From NCBI GenBank assembly GCA_964016985.1, contig OZ024828.1, forward strand, positions 28,092,581 through 28,156,580: a stretch of DNA of 64,000 bases, read 5' to 3'. Source of the DNA: Anodontia alba. Lineage: Eukaryota > Mollusca > Bivalvia > Lucinida > Lucinidae. The notes below the pieces were generated by a model that had not been told where the DNA came from, ran no database searches, and was given only the letters and a program-made list of their open reading frames with translations. Below are positions 42,545 through 51,327 of the stretch, in pieces; positions within the stretch are counted from its first letter, which is position 1; each line of letters opens with the position of its first letter. The translations under genes and the position numbers were made by a program.

Positions 42545-42695
42545 TCAAAGTTTTTATTCTTCACAAAAATCATATGTTGTGGTATTCTTTAGAAGTGCCT
42601 CCTGAGACACATCTAATGAGAGTATCCACAACATGTTTCCATGGTGAAATAAGAAAAATATTAAGTGGATATTCCCTGTTATCTTGAGCTATATG
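42545..42695. mobile_element. MITE-A copy
   Basis: TTGTGGTATTCTTTAGAAGT and ATCTAATGAGAGTATCCACA arms; terminates GTTATCTTGAGCTATATG about 80 bp upstream of an exon. Confidence 0.7.
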
Positions 42696-42774
42696 TAATT
42701 ATTGATGTCACATTGTTTTGTTTACCCTGATAAATGTACTGAATAAAAATAGTGTATTTTCTCTTTTATTTCAG

Positions 42775-42902
42775 GCAGCTAGAAGTTCCTGGGGGAGAAG
42801 AGTTCCAAACAGTAAAAGATTCTGTGGAGAACTACTTGGTTGTGTGGAGTGCTGCAAAGAGTTGGTTGGTCATTCCAGATTGTGACAAGGGAAATGAAGC
42901 AG
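42775..42902 (+). CDS. Internal coding exon of an unidentified host gene (exon a)
   Basis: 128 bp between an acceptor TTTTCTCTTTTATTTCAG (ending 42774) and a consensus donor GAAGCAG|GTGAGT (GT at 42903). Reading from the second base gives 42 open codons with ordinary globular composition, including FQTVKDSVENYLVVWSAAK and SWLVIPDCDKG. One base is left over at the 3' end; two bases at the start of the exon at 50728 complete a Gly codon. I do not recognise the family. A MITE-C sits 38 bp downstream in the intron and a MITE-A about 80 bp upstream, but the exon itself is free of repeats. No start codon or stop lies in this exon, so the gene extends outward on both sides. Confidence 0.6.
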
Positions 42903-42940
42903 GTGAGTGACATTTAACTCTTAGTTACCATTGTAGCATA

Positions 42941-43144
42941 CCTTGTCCTGCTGAACCCAGATATACCCTGCCTTTGCAAACAGGGTAGATCCAGATCAGT
43001 TGGCTTCTAAGAAGCCAACTGATCTGGATCTACACTGTTTGCCATTCAGTATGTGAATTTATATCAACAATCTGGATCAAGTAATCTCATTGGCTGAAAA
43101 TTTGACAAGGGTGTGGCATCTTAATTTATTCAGCAGAACAAGGG
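42941..43144. mobile_element. MITE-C, copy 8, in the intron
   Basis: CCTTGTCCTGCTGAACCCAG to CAGCAGAACAAGGG with TTAA at 43145-43148. Contains GCTTCTAAGAAGCCAACTGA. Confidence 0.8.
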
Positions 43145-43182
43145 TTAAATTAATAGGGATGTGTTGCCTTTATACAAAAAGT

Positions 43183-43375
43183 GTCGGGGTGGCCATGCAG
43201 TAACTTTGGATCACGAGGTCTTGGGTTTGATTCCAGATGGCAGCAGAATTCAGCGCATGACTGAATGGTGCCTCATTGAACAGAGCCTTTCATTGTCGCC
43301 CTTTCATTGTCTCGACAAAATGTAAATAATATTGAAAGAGACGTAAGCTCCAAAGCATTATCGTCACCTGTATAT
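43183..43375 (+). mobile_element. SINE-G copy 3
   Basis: GTCGGGGTGGCCATGCAGTA, CTTGGGTTTGATTCCAG (box B), GAACAGAGCCTTTCATTGTC and a GAAAGAGACGTAAGCTCCAA tail. Confidence 0.75.
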
Positions 43376-43532
43376 AATCTAATGTCTGCCAGAAAATGGC
43401 TTTCTTGTTGGAAAACTAGACAAAAGCTTCCTTAAATATTTGGTAGATGTCTTGCTAAATGTCAGGCTTAAAGTAGAAGGCAAGTTTTGATTTTCTTCAT
43501 GGATTGAGAAAAAGGTCATTGACCTCAGCAGG

Positions 43533-43610
43533 GGACCAAGTTCGGCTAAATCAAAATTTGCATATTCAGAAGGATTTATAACCCTAGCATTGATGGAATG
43601 ACAGACAAAG
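43533..43610 (+). pseudogene. Decayed duplicate of the exon at 50728-50846
   Basis: GGACCAAGTTCGGCTAAATC and AGAAGGATTTATAACCCTAG correspond to the 3' two-thirds of the 50.7-kb exon, in the same order and strand. GTACAG follows at the same donor position. The copy has TAA where the intact exon has CAA, and 4 extra bases before the donor, so it cannot encode the same peptide. The similarity continues into the intron to about 43815, so this is a genomic duplication and not a processed copy. Confidence 0.75.
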
Positions 43611-43925
43611 GTACAGTTTTAATATGTCAGAAATAAATATTGAAGGGTTATTAATCATATCAGCAGACTCTTTTTAAATGTCTCGTGTGTAAGAATCATA
43701 TTGATGAGATTATTCAAATGAGTATTACGAGCATACTTGTAAGTATAAAAATAATGAAACCTTCTTTTTTGTTTTTCTCCAGAATTACTATATTTACTGT
43801 AATAATTGGACACTTATTTGTTTGTTTGTTTGTTTATGTTGAGGTTTTACAGCCCAATCAACCCAATGGGGTCATGTCGAGTACGGTCATTATCGCACCT
43901 GCTTGTAGCAGGGTGCGATATAGGC

Positions 43926-43996
43926 ATCCGATTTTCTGTCCGTCCGTCCGTCCGTGTGTCCGTCCGTCCGTACGTCCGTCCGTCCGTCTGTCAACA
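43926..43996. repeat. GTCC/GTCT microsatellite-like tract
   Basis: Near-pure (GTCC) units within the 5' part of TE1, with similar tracts at about 44106, 44296, 44470 and 47486-47525. Confidence 0.8.
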
Positions 43997-45140
43997 TTTA
44001 TGTCGACGTTCGACATTTATGTCAAAGTTAGTATTCTAATCAACTACAAGACTAAACAACCATCAAACCTTGCATGAAACATCTCCCTGACCTCCTGACT
44101 TTGCAACATAGGCGTCCGCTCGTCCGTATGTCTGTCCATTCGTCCGTCCGTCTGTCAACATTTATGTCGAAGTTCGACATTTATGTCAAAGTTAGTATTT
44201 TAATCAACTACAAGACTAAACAACCATCAAACCTTGCATGAAACATCTCCCTGACCTCCCGACTTTGCGACACAGGTGCCCACTTTTCCATTCGTCTGTC
44301 TATTCATCTGTCCGTCTGTCCGTCTCTTAACAGTTCTGTTATGTCGAAGTTCGACATTTATGTCAAAGTTAGTATTCTAATCAACTACAAGACTAAACAA
44401 CCATCAAACCTTGTATGAAATATCTCCCTGACCTCCTGACTTTGCGACATAGGTGCCCGCTTTTCCATTCGTCTGTCCGTTCGTCCGTTCGTCTCTTAAC
44501 AGTTCTGTTATGTCGAAGTTCGACATTTACGTCACAGTTAGTATTCTAATCAACTACAATTCTACAACAACCATCATTCCTTGCATGACACATCTCCCTG
44601 ACCTCCTGACGGCAGATATGTTGACCCAGTGACCATGACCTATATTTTGCGCTCCATTGACTTTGACACAATTTACGTTGACATTCCAGATCTTCTCAAC
44701 TATAAGGCATACAACTACCAAACCTTGCATAGTGCTTCTTCTAGATGTACAGACTTGGCAGGTACCTTGACCCGGTGACCTTGACCTATATTTTGCGCTC
44801 CAGTGACTGACATATTTTGCGTCGATGTTCGATATCTCCTCAACTATAAGGCCTACAACCATCAAACCTTGCAAAGTGCTTCTCCTCAATGTACTGACTT
44901 AGCAGATACCTTAACCTGGTGACCTTGACCTATATTTTGGCTGCAGTGACTTTGACATAATTTACATCAACATTCCAGATCTCCTCAAATGTAAGACCTC
45001 TAGCCACCAAACCTTGCATAGTGCTTCTCCTATATGTACTGACTCGGCAGGTATCTTGACCCTGTGACCTTGACCTAAATTTTGAGCTCCAGTGCCTTTT
45101 ACACATTTTACGTCAACGTTCAATATCTCCTCAACTATAA

Positions 45141-45429
45141 TGGGGTGGTCGGGTGGTGCGAAGGTGCTGTGTATCTTACATCACTGGGGCGTCCAACTGA
45201 TATTGGCTTACAGTTGGGCAAGGCCTGCTATCCTTGTAGTGGGTAAGGGTAGAGGGGGAATGTTTTTATTTCTTCTGTTTCTTCACTTTCATTCCTGTTC
45301 CTCTTTCTTCCCTGTCCCTCTCTTTCATCTCCTCTACTTTCTCTTCTATCTCTTTTCTCCCTTTCTCTGGGAGACGACACAAAATGACCCTCAAGGGTTG
45401 ACGTGTCGTTAAACCCCAACACAATCAAA
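45141..45429 (+). mobile_element. SINE-V nested in TE1, perfect 13-bp target duplication
   Basis: TCCTCAACTATAA at 45128-45140 and 45430-45442. The sister element reads uninterrupted at the same point (about 48670: ATATCTCCTCAACTATAAGG), giving the empty site. Confidence 0.92.
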
Positions 45430-46422
45430 TCCTCAACTATAAGGCCTACAACCATCAAACCTTGCATAGTGCTTCTCCTCAATGTACGGACTCTGCAGGT
45501 ACCTTGACTGGGTGACCTTGACCTATATTTCACGCTCCATTGACTTTTACACCTTTTAGGTCACCCTTCCATATGTCCTCAACTGTAAGGCCTTCAACCA
45601 CCAAACCTTATATAGCACTTCTTCTCGATGTACTGACTTGACAGGTACCTTGACCTGGTGACCTTGACCTATATTGTGCACTCCAGTGACTTTGACACAT
45701 TTTATATTGATGTTCGGTATCTCCTCAAATATAAGACCTACAACCACTAAACCTTGCATAGTGCTTCACCTCATTGCCCTGGCTTGGCAGGTACCTTGAC
45801 CCAGTGACCTTGACCTATATTTGACACATTTTACGTTGATGTTTGATAACTCCTCAACTATAAGGCCTACAACCACCATACCTTGCATTGTGCTTCTCCT
45901 TGATGTACTGAATTAGCAGGTACCTTGACCCGTGACCTTGACCTATATTTCATGCTCCCGTGACTTTTACACATTTTACGTCAACGTTCCATTATCATTG
46001 GGCTGTATGATACGAAAAGTCAGTGCTGAAGATATAGCCATTAGAGGGAATGGGACTAGCCTGGAATATATGTGCCCCACTAGGCACTTTGTCTACATTT
46101 TTTTTCAACCCAGTTTTCCAAGTAAGCACTGCTAAGAATGAAATAAACTTATTTAATAACCACATTCTGATTGAGGCTCCTGTGACTTTTGCGCCAGCAG
46201 GTGCGATGACGCCTTCCGCGGAATTCTTGTTTTACCTAACCACAGGTTTACTGGGCAGGCTAGTCCTCTAAGCGGTTAACCAGTATTGTGCACATTCTTT
46301 CGCCAGAAACTGACAGCTGCCCTTCTTGAATCAGCGGAAGGGAGAGAATGACTGTAGAAAATATTTCATGATCAAATCTCCAGGACACTTATTTGTGTAC
46401 CATACTTATTCTAAAATTTGAA

Positions 46423-46640
46423 TACCATATTTACTCTAAATTTTTGCACTGACAATGCCTGAGCAAACAGTAGGCCCAATCAGACAGCAGAATGTGGTGT
46501 CTGATCAGGGTCTGCACTGTTTGCCATCCATCAGCTAATTTCAGACAAATCAGCATGTACTGAAATGGACTTGTTCAAATTATAGGATAAGTATGGTAAG
46601 GAGTTTGTTTTGAGATGTCGGAATACTTAGGGTTAATAAG
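46423..46640. mobile_element. MITE-Q copy 2
   Basis: TACCATATTTACTCTAAATT to AATACTTAGGGTTAATAAGG, with CTGATCAGGGTCTGCACTGT and TGTACTGAAATGGACTTG inside. Confidence 0.7.
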
Positions 46641-46892
46641 GCAATTAGATTTGTATATCTGGTTTTGTGATAGAAATGGCAAAAATTGCGGACCCAGATC
46701 AAGTGGCTGCTTTAGGAATGGCTCTTTTCAGAGCCATTTAGTCAGAAACTGCACTGTGTCATCTGCTGAATTTGCCCAGAGAATGGTAAAGGCGAAAGTT
46801 TAGTGATTTGGGATTTATGGCACATCAACACAAAGAAGGTTCATGTCTGTTTCACTTTACTTTTTAAAGTCTTTGCACCCTAAAATAAAAAT

Positions 46893-46990
46893 GTCCGGAT
46901 GACTAAGCAGTAAGTATCCTTGACTGGATCATTAGATCAGCTGCAGAGTTTGGCTTTGAACTTAACGGCACTTCACTGCAAATTCCGTAA
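46893..46990 (+). mobile_element. SINE-G relic
   Basis: CCGGATGACTAAGCAGTAAG and ATCATTAGATCAGCTGCAGA keep the SINE-G order, strongly diverged. Confidence 0.4.
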
Positions 46991-47011
46991 AAGCATACTC
47001 CAGGTAAGAGC

Positions 47012-47292
47012 GCATTACAAAAACACACCTATTAATATATAGAAAATTTCCCCTCCAAAAACTGAAAATTTTCAGATAAAAAAAAAACTCCTGATTTTTT
47101 CATATTTCTGCTCAAAACATAGGTTGTGGGTACTCATTAGAACCCCCTCACTGAGGCAGTTCTAATGAGTACCCACACTATGTTTTTGAGCAAAAACAAG
47201 AAAAATGATGTATACCCCTGTAAACCCCCATTTTACTATACAAAAATGGGGTTTAAGGGGGCCAAAATTATATAGGCATGTTTTCGTGATGG
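47012..47292. mobile_element. MITE-B copy 4
   Basis: ATTACAAAAACACACCTATT, GTGGGTACTCATTAGAACCC hairpin, CCTGTAAACCCCCATTTTAC and TATAGGCATGTTTTCGTGAT. Confidence 0.8.
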
Positions 47293-47294
47293 GG

Positions 47295-49480
47295 TATCCA
47301 GATGATATTTTTCCATGAAAACCTGTTGTGGGTACTCATTAGGAGCACCTCATTTTCACCATAAACCTTGGGTACTCATTAGAAGCACCTAGTTACAACA
47401 TCTCCTGAACTGAGACATATCTGATGAGTACCCACAACTTATGTTTTTTATCGCACCTGCTTGTAGCAGGGTGCGATATAGGCGTCCGATTTTCCGTCCG
47501 TCAGTCCGTCCGTCTGTCCGTCTGTCAACATTTATGTCGACGTTCGACATTTATGTCAAAGTTAGTATTCTAATCAACTACAAGACTAAACAACCATCAA
47601 ACCTTGCATGAAACATCTCCCTGACCTCCTGACTTTGCAACATAGGCGTCCGCTTTTCCGTTTGTCTGTCCATTCGTCCGTCCGTCTGTCAACATTTATG
47701 TCGACGTCCGACATTTATGTCAAAGTTAGTATTTTAATCAACTACAAGACTAAACAACCATCAAACCTTGCATGAAACATCTCCCTGACCTCCTGACTTT
47801 GCGACATAGGTGCCCACTTTTCCATTCGTCTGTCTGTTCGTCTGTCTGTCCGTCCGTCCGTCTCTTAACAGTTCTGTTATGTCGAAGTTCGACATTTATG
47901 TCAAAGTTAGTATTCTAATCAACTACAAGACTAAACAATCATCAAACCTTGCATGAAACATCTCCCTGACCTCCTGACTTTGTGACATAGGTGCCCGCTT
48001 TTCCATTCGTCTGTCCGTTCGTCCGTCCGTCTGTCTCTTAACAGTTCTGTTATGTCGAAGTTCGACATTTACGTCAAAGTTAGTATTCTAATCAACTACA
48101 ATTCTACAACAACCATCATACCTTGCATGACACATCTCCCTGACCTCCTGACTTGGCAGATATGTTGACCCAGTGACCTTGACCTATATTTTGCGCTCCA
48201 TTGACTTTGACACAATTTACGTTGACGTTCCAGATCTTCTCAACTATAAGGCGTACAACTACCAAACCTTGCATAGTGCTTCTCCTAGAGGTACAGACTT
48301 GGCAGGTACCTTGACCCGGTGACCTTGACCTATATTTTGCGCTCCAGTGACTGACATATTTTGCGTCGACATTCAATATCTCCTCAACTATAAGGCCTAC
48401 AACCATCAAACCTTGCAAAGTGCTTCTCCTCAATGTACTGACTTAGCAGATACCTTGACCTGGTGACCTTGACCTATATTTTGGCTGCAGTGACTTTATC
48501 ATAATTTACGTCAACGTTCCAGATCTCCTCAAGTGTAAGACCTCTAGCTACCAAACCTTGCATAGTGCTTCTCCAATATGTACTGACTTGGCAGGTATCT
48601 TGACCCGGTGACCTTGACCTATATTTTGCGCTCCAGTGCCTTTTACACATTTTACGTCAACGTTCAATATCTCCTCAACTATAAGGCCTACAACCATCAA
48701 ACCTTGCATAGTGCTTCTCCTCAATATACAGACTCTGCAGGTACCTTGACTGGGTGACCTTGACCTATATTTCACGCTCCATTGACTTTTACACCGTGTA
48801 CATCACCCTTCCATATGTCCTCAACTGTAAGGCCTTCAACCACCAAACCTTATATAGCACTTCTTCTTGATGAACTGACTCGACAGGTACCTTGACCTGG
48901 TGACCTTTACCTATAATGTGCACTCCAGTGACTTTGACACATTTTATATTGATGTTCGGTATCTCCTCAAATATAAGACCTACAACCACTAAACCTTGCA
49001 TAGTGCTTCATCTCATTGCACTGGCTTGGCAGGTACCTTGACCCAGTGACCTTGACCTATATTTGACAAATTTTACGTTGATGTTTGATAACTCCTCAAC
49101 TATAAGGCCTAAACCACCATACCTTGCATTGTGCTTCTCCTTGATGTACTGAATTAGCAGGTACCTTGACCCGTGACCTTGACCTAAATTTCATGCTCCA
49201 GTGACTTTTACACATTTATGTCAATGTTCCATTATCATTGGGCTGTATGATACGAAAAGTCAGTGCTGAAGATATAGCCATTAGAGGGAATGGGACTGGC
49301 CTGGAATATATGTGCCCCACTTGGCACTTTGTCTACATTTTTTTCAACCCAGTTTTCCAAGTAAGCACTGCTAAGAATGAAATAAACTTATTTAATAACC
49401 ACATTCTGATTGTGGCTCTTGTGACTTTTGCGCCAGCAGGTGCGATGACGCCTTCCGCGGAATTCTTGTATGGAGAAATG
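47295..49480. mobile_element. MITE-A interrupted by element TE2
   Basis: The left arm runs to CCCACAACTTATGTTTTT; the right side resumes TATGGAGAAATGG, which is the MITE-A continuation after CATATGTTTT. The hairpin centre is itself partly duplicated (two TTGGGTACTCATTAG-type arms). Confidence 0.7.
47449..49469 (+). mobile_element. Module element TE2, sister of TE1
   Basis: Same hairpin start, module order and CGCGGAATTCTTG end as TE1, without the SINE. About seven exact TGACCTTGACCT motifs at ~146-bp spacing. Length is about 2.02 kb against about 2.04 kb for TE1 minus its SINE. The two copies look nearly identical by eye, so both are recent. Confidence 0.85.
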
Positions 49481-49594
49481 GAGGTAATTATTCCTGAATT
49501 ATAATCAATATCCCTCCTTATTATGTCCTGTATTTCTCATTTGCTGATTTCTGATTTTTGGCTCCATCTCTCAACTCTTCACCATACTTATCTT

Positions 49595-49775
49595 AACATA
49601 GAACTAGATAAGAGTGGATTTCGGGTAAATATTTTTCTTATTTCTCAAGAATAACATGTTGTGGGTACTCGTTGGAAGCACCTCGGTGAGATGCTTTGAA
49701 TGAGTACCACAACCAATAAGAAAAATATGAATATTTGGATTGAAAAAAAAGCATCTTATCAAGAGCAAAATGCCT
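49595..49775. mobile_element. MITE-A copy
   Basis: ACTAGATAAGAGTGGATTTC, GTTGTGGGTACTCGTTGGAA, TGAATGAGTACCACAACC and GCATCTTATCAAGAGC. Confidence 0.75.
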
Positions 49776-49852
49776 AAACTTTGAACTTCCATAGTACTAG
49801 CTGTTGTTGATGTGAATTTGAACAAATAAACCTCAAAAAGTCTATATTACTG

Positions 49853-50092
49853 TATGGGCGGTGTCAAGCAAAAACGTGTCTTCGAACATGCCCAAAATGT
49901 GCGGATTCCCATCATGCTGCACATGGGTTTCACCAGGGCATTTGCTCTCCATTGAAACATTCTTTAGTATCCAATGATTCTGTTGGAGGACAGGGAAGGG
50001 CCTAATCAGACTGGGCAGATGCACAGGCTGATCTGGGTCTTTGCTGTCCACATATTCCCGAAAACACTTTTTCGCACGGCACCAGCCCATAT
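49853..50092. mobile_element. Palindromic MITE with TATGGGCGGTGTCAAGC ends
   Basis: Left TATGGGCGGTGTCAAGCAAA and ACGTGTCTTCG; right CGAAAACACTTTTTCGCAC and GGCACCAGCCCATA. The two frames read from opposite strands are shadows of the palindrome. Confidence 0.7.
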
Positions 50093-50314
50093 ATTATCTG
50101 ATATGTTTACGAGCTGCCAAATAATCTGGCGGACATCAAAGACTGAGGCTGGCTAATCAGAGCTGATAAGATAACTGATTATCGGTCCTGCCATTCTGAT
50201 CAATAATGGATTAGTAATCACTGAAGATTTGGTAATAATTTTACCTGTCTGAGAATGACTCTTACAATACATGTATGTTATATTTTATTGTATGTATTTG
50301 ATTTGATCAGATAG

Positions 50315-50512
50315 GCCTGAGCAAACAGTGTAGACCCAAATGAATTGCTGCATAGGCGGCGTCTGATCAGGGTCTACACTGTTTGCCACTCATCTAGCTA
50401 TTTTAGACACAATAGTGGGTAGTAAATATTTGTACTTGTTCAAATTTTAGATACATGTAAAGTGTGGTAAGGAGTTGAGGTGTCTGAATACTAAGGGTAA
50501 ATATGGTAAAGT
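50315..50512. mobile_element. MITE-Q copy 3
   Basis: GGCCTGAGCAAACAGTGTAG, GATCAGGGTCTACACTGTTT and a right end ACTAAGGGTAAATATGGTA. Confidence 0.7.
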
Positions 50513-50727
50513 AACAGACACAGAAATCAAATGATCGATTGTTAGAAAATCTGTAATGATAATCATTTTATGGAATTTATCGATCAATTCATCGATAATC
50601 TGATTAAATTGCGCCAGCCTTATCAAAGACTCTAATCATACAATGTTTTATGGCATCTGATCTGGGTCTACAGTGTTTGCCCAGGCCTGCCTGTCCAAAT
50701 ACTTAATGTGCTTTTAATATTTTTCAG

Positions 50728-50846
50728 GAATTCATCTTTTGCCTGGCGCTTTACACAGAAGATACGAATCTGCAACCAAGTTCAGCCAAAGCAAATTTTG
50801 TGCATTTAGAAGGATTTACTTCCCTGGCATTGATGGAATGATAAAG
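50728..50846 (+). CDS. Internal coding exon of the unidentified host gene (exon b)
   Basis: 119 bp between an acceptor GTGCTTTTAATATTTTTCAG (ending 50727) and donor ATAAAG|GTACAG (GT at 50847). The first two bases complete the Gly codon begun by the exon at 42775-42902; 39 open codons follow, including IHLLPGALHRRYESATKFSQ and ending GIDGMIK in phase 0. Other frames hit stops. The peptide is basic; I recognise no domain. The exon is single-copy here except for the decayed duplicate at 43533. The next exon would start in phase 0 and was not found; the downstream intron is filled with transposons. Confidence 0.6.
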
Positions 50847-50970
50847 GTACAGATTTCATAATACATGTCAGAAATGTAAAATTCAAGCATATTTGAATCA
50901 TCTCATAAGACTGTTCTGTCTTGTGTAAGAAATGTTTTCATGAGACAATTCAATGAGTATCTAGAACATA

Positions 50971-51327
50971 CAGTATAACCTCAATGGCTCGAACATGGAT
51001 GGCTCGTCTACCCTGGATGATTTGAACTCTTTTTTCAGTCCCTACACAATCCTTCCAATAGCTCAAGAAAACAAATATTTAGGGATATTTTTCTTATTTT
51101 ATCATGGAATTGTATGTTGTGTGTACTCATTAGAATTGTCTCATGAAGGCAATTTTAATGAATACTCAACATACAGTCATTGTGTAGTAAATCTAAAAGA
51201 TTTCTCTAAATTATCGCTGTTTGCTTCTTGAACTTGTGCCATGCTTAACCCTCAGTGGCTTGAACTACCCATGTCTCGAACAATTTTCTATGGTCCCAAA
51301 GATGTTCGAGCCATTGAAGTTTGACTG
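50971..51327. mobile_element. pogo/Tigger-like MITE with TA target duplication
   Basis: Ends CAGTATAACCTCAATGGCTC and GAGCCATTGAAGTTTGACTG, flanked by TA at 50969-50970 and 51328-51329. The CAGT...CTCGAA-type ends and TA target fit pogo-group Tc1/mariner elements. A degenerate MITE-A lies inside (about 51085-51185). The duplicated intron near 43735 lacks it. Confidence 0.8.

Larger units (their letters stand above)
43891..46229 (+). mobile_element. Module element TE1 (pearl/HINE-like)
   Basis: The 5' hairpin TATCGCACCTGCTTGTAGCA / GGGTGCGATA is followed by a CCGTCCGTCCGTC tract. Four long modules carry ATGTCGAAGTTCGACATTTA; then ~146-bp modules carry TGACCTTGACCTATATTT, TTTACGTCAACGTTC and CCTCAACTATAAGGCC. 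The 3' end is GCCAGCAGGTGCGATGACG then CGCGGAATTCTTG. No protein; frames such as 44554-44889 (minus) read modules. A SINE-V is nested at 45141-45429. Nearly identical to 47449-49469. Confidence 0.85.
43837..46385 (-). mobile_element. SINE-F (minus strand) split by element TE1
   Basis: The left part (43837-43890) is the complement of the SINE 3' end: AACCCAATGGGGTCATGTCG. The right part (46230-46385) continues TTTACCTAACCACAGGTTTA and GCGGTTAACCAGTATTGTGC. Consensus SINE reads straight across the junction. Confidence 0.8.

Noticed and set aside
43685..44077. 130-codon plus-strand open frame rich in VRPSVRPSVR
   Set aside because: The repetitive part translates the GTCC microsatellite of TE1 and the start translates SINE-F and intron sequence; it is an artefact of repeats.
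43940..47530. CRISPR-like array (GTCC/GTCT repeats or regularly spaced modules)
   Set aside because: The regular spacing comes from homologous tandem modules, not repeats separated by unique spacers, and the DNA is eukaryotic.
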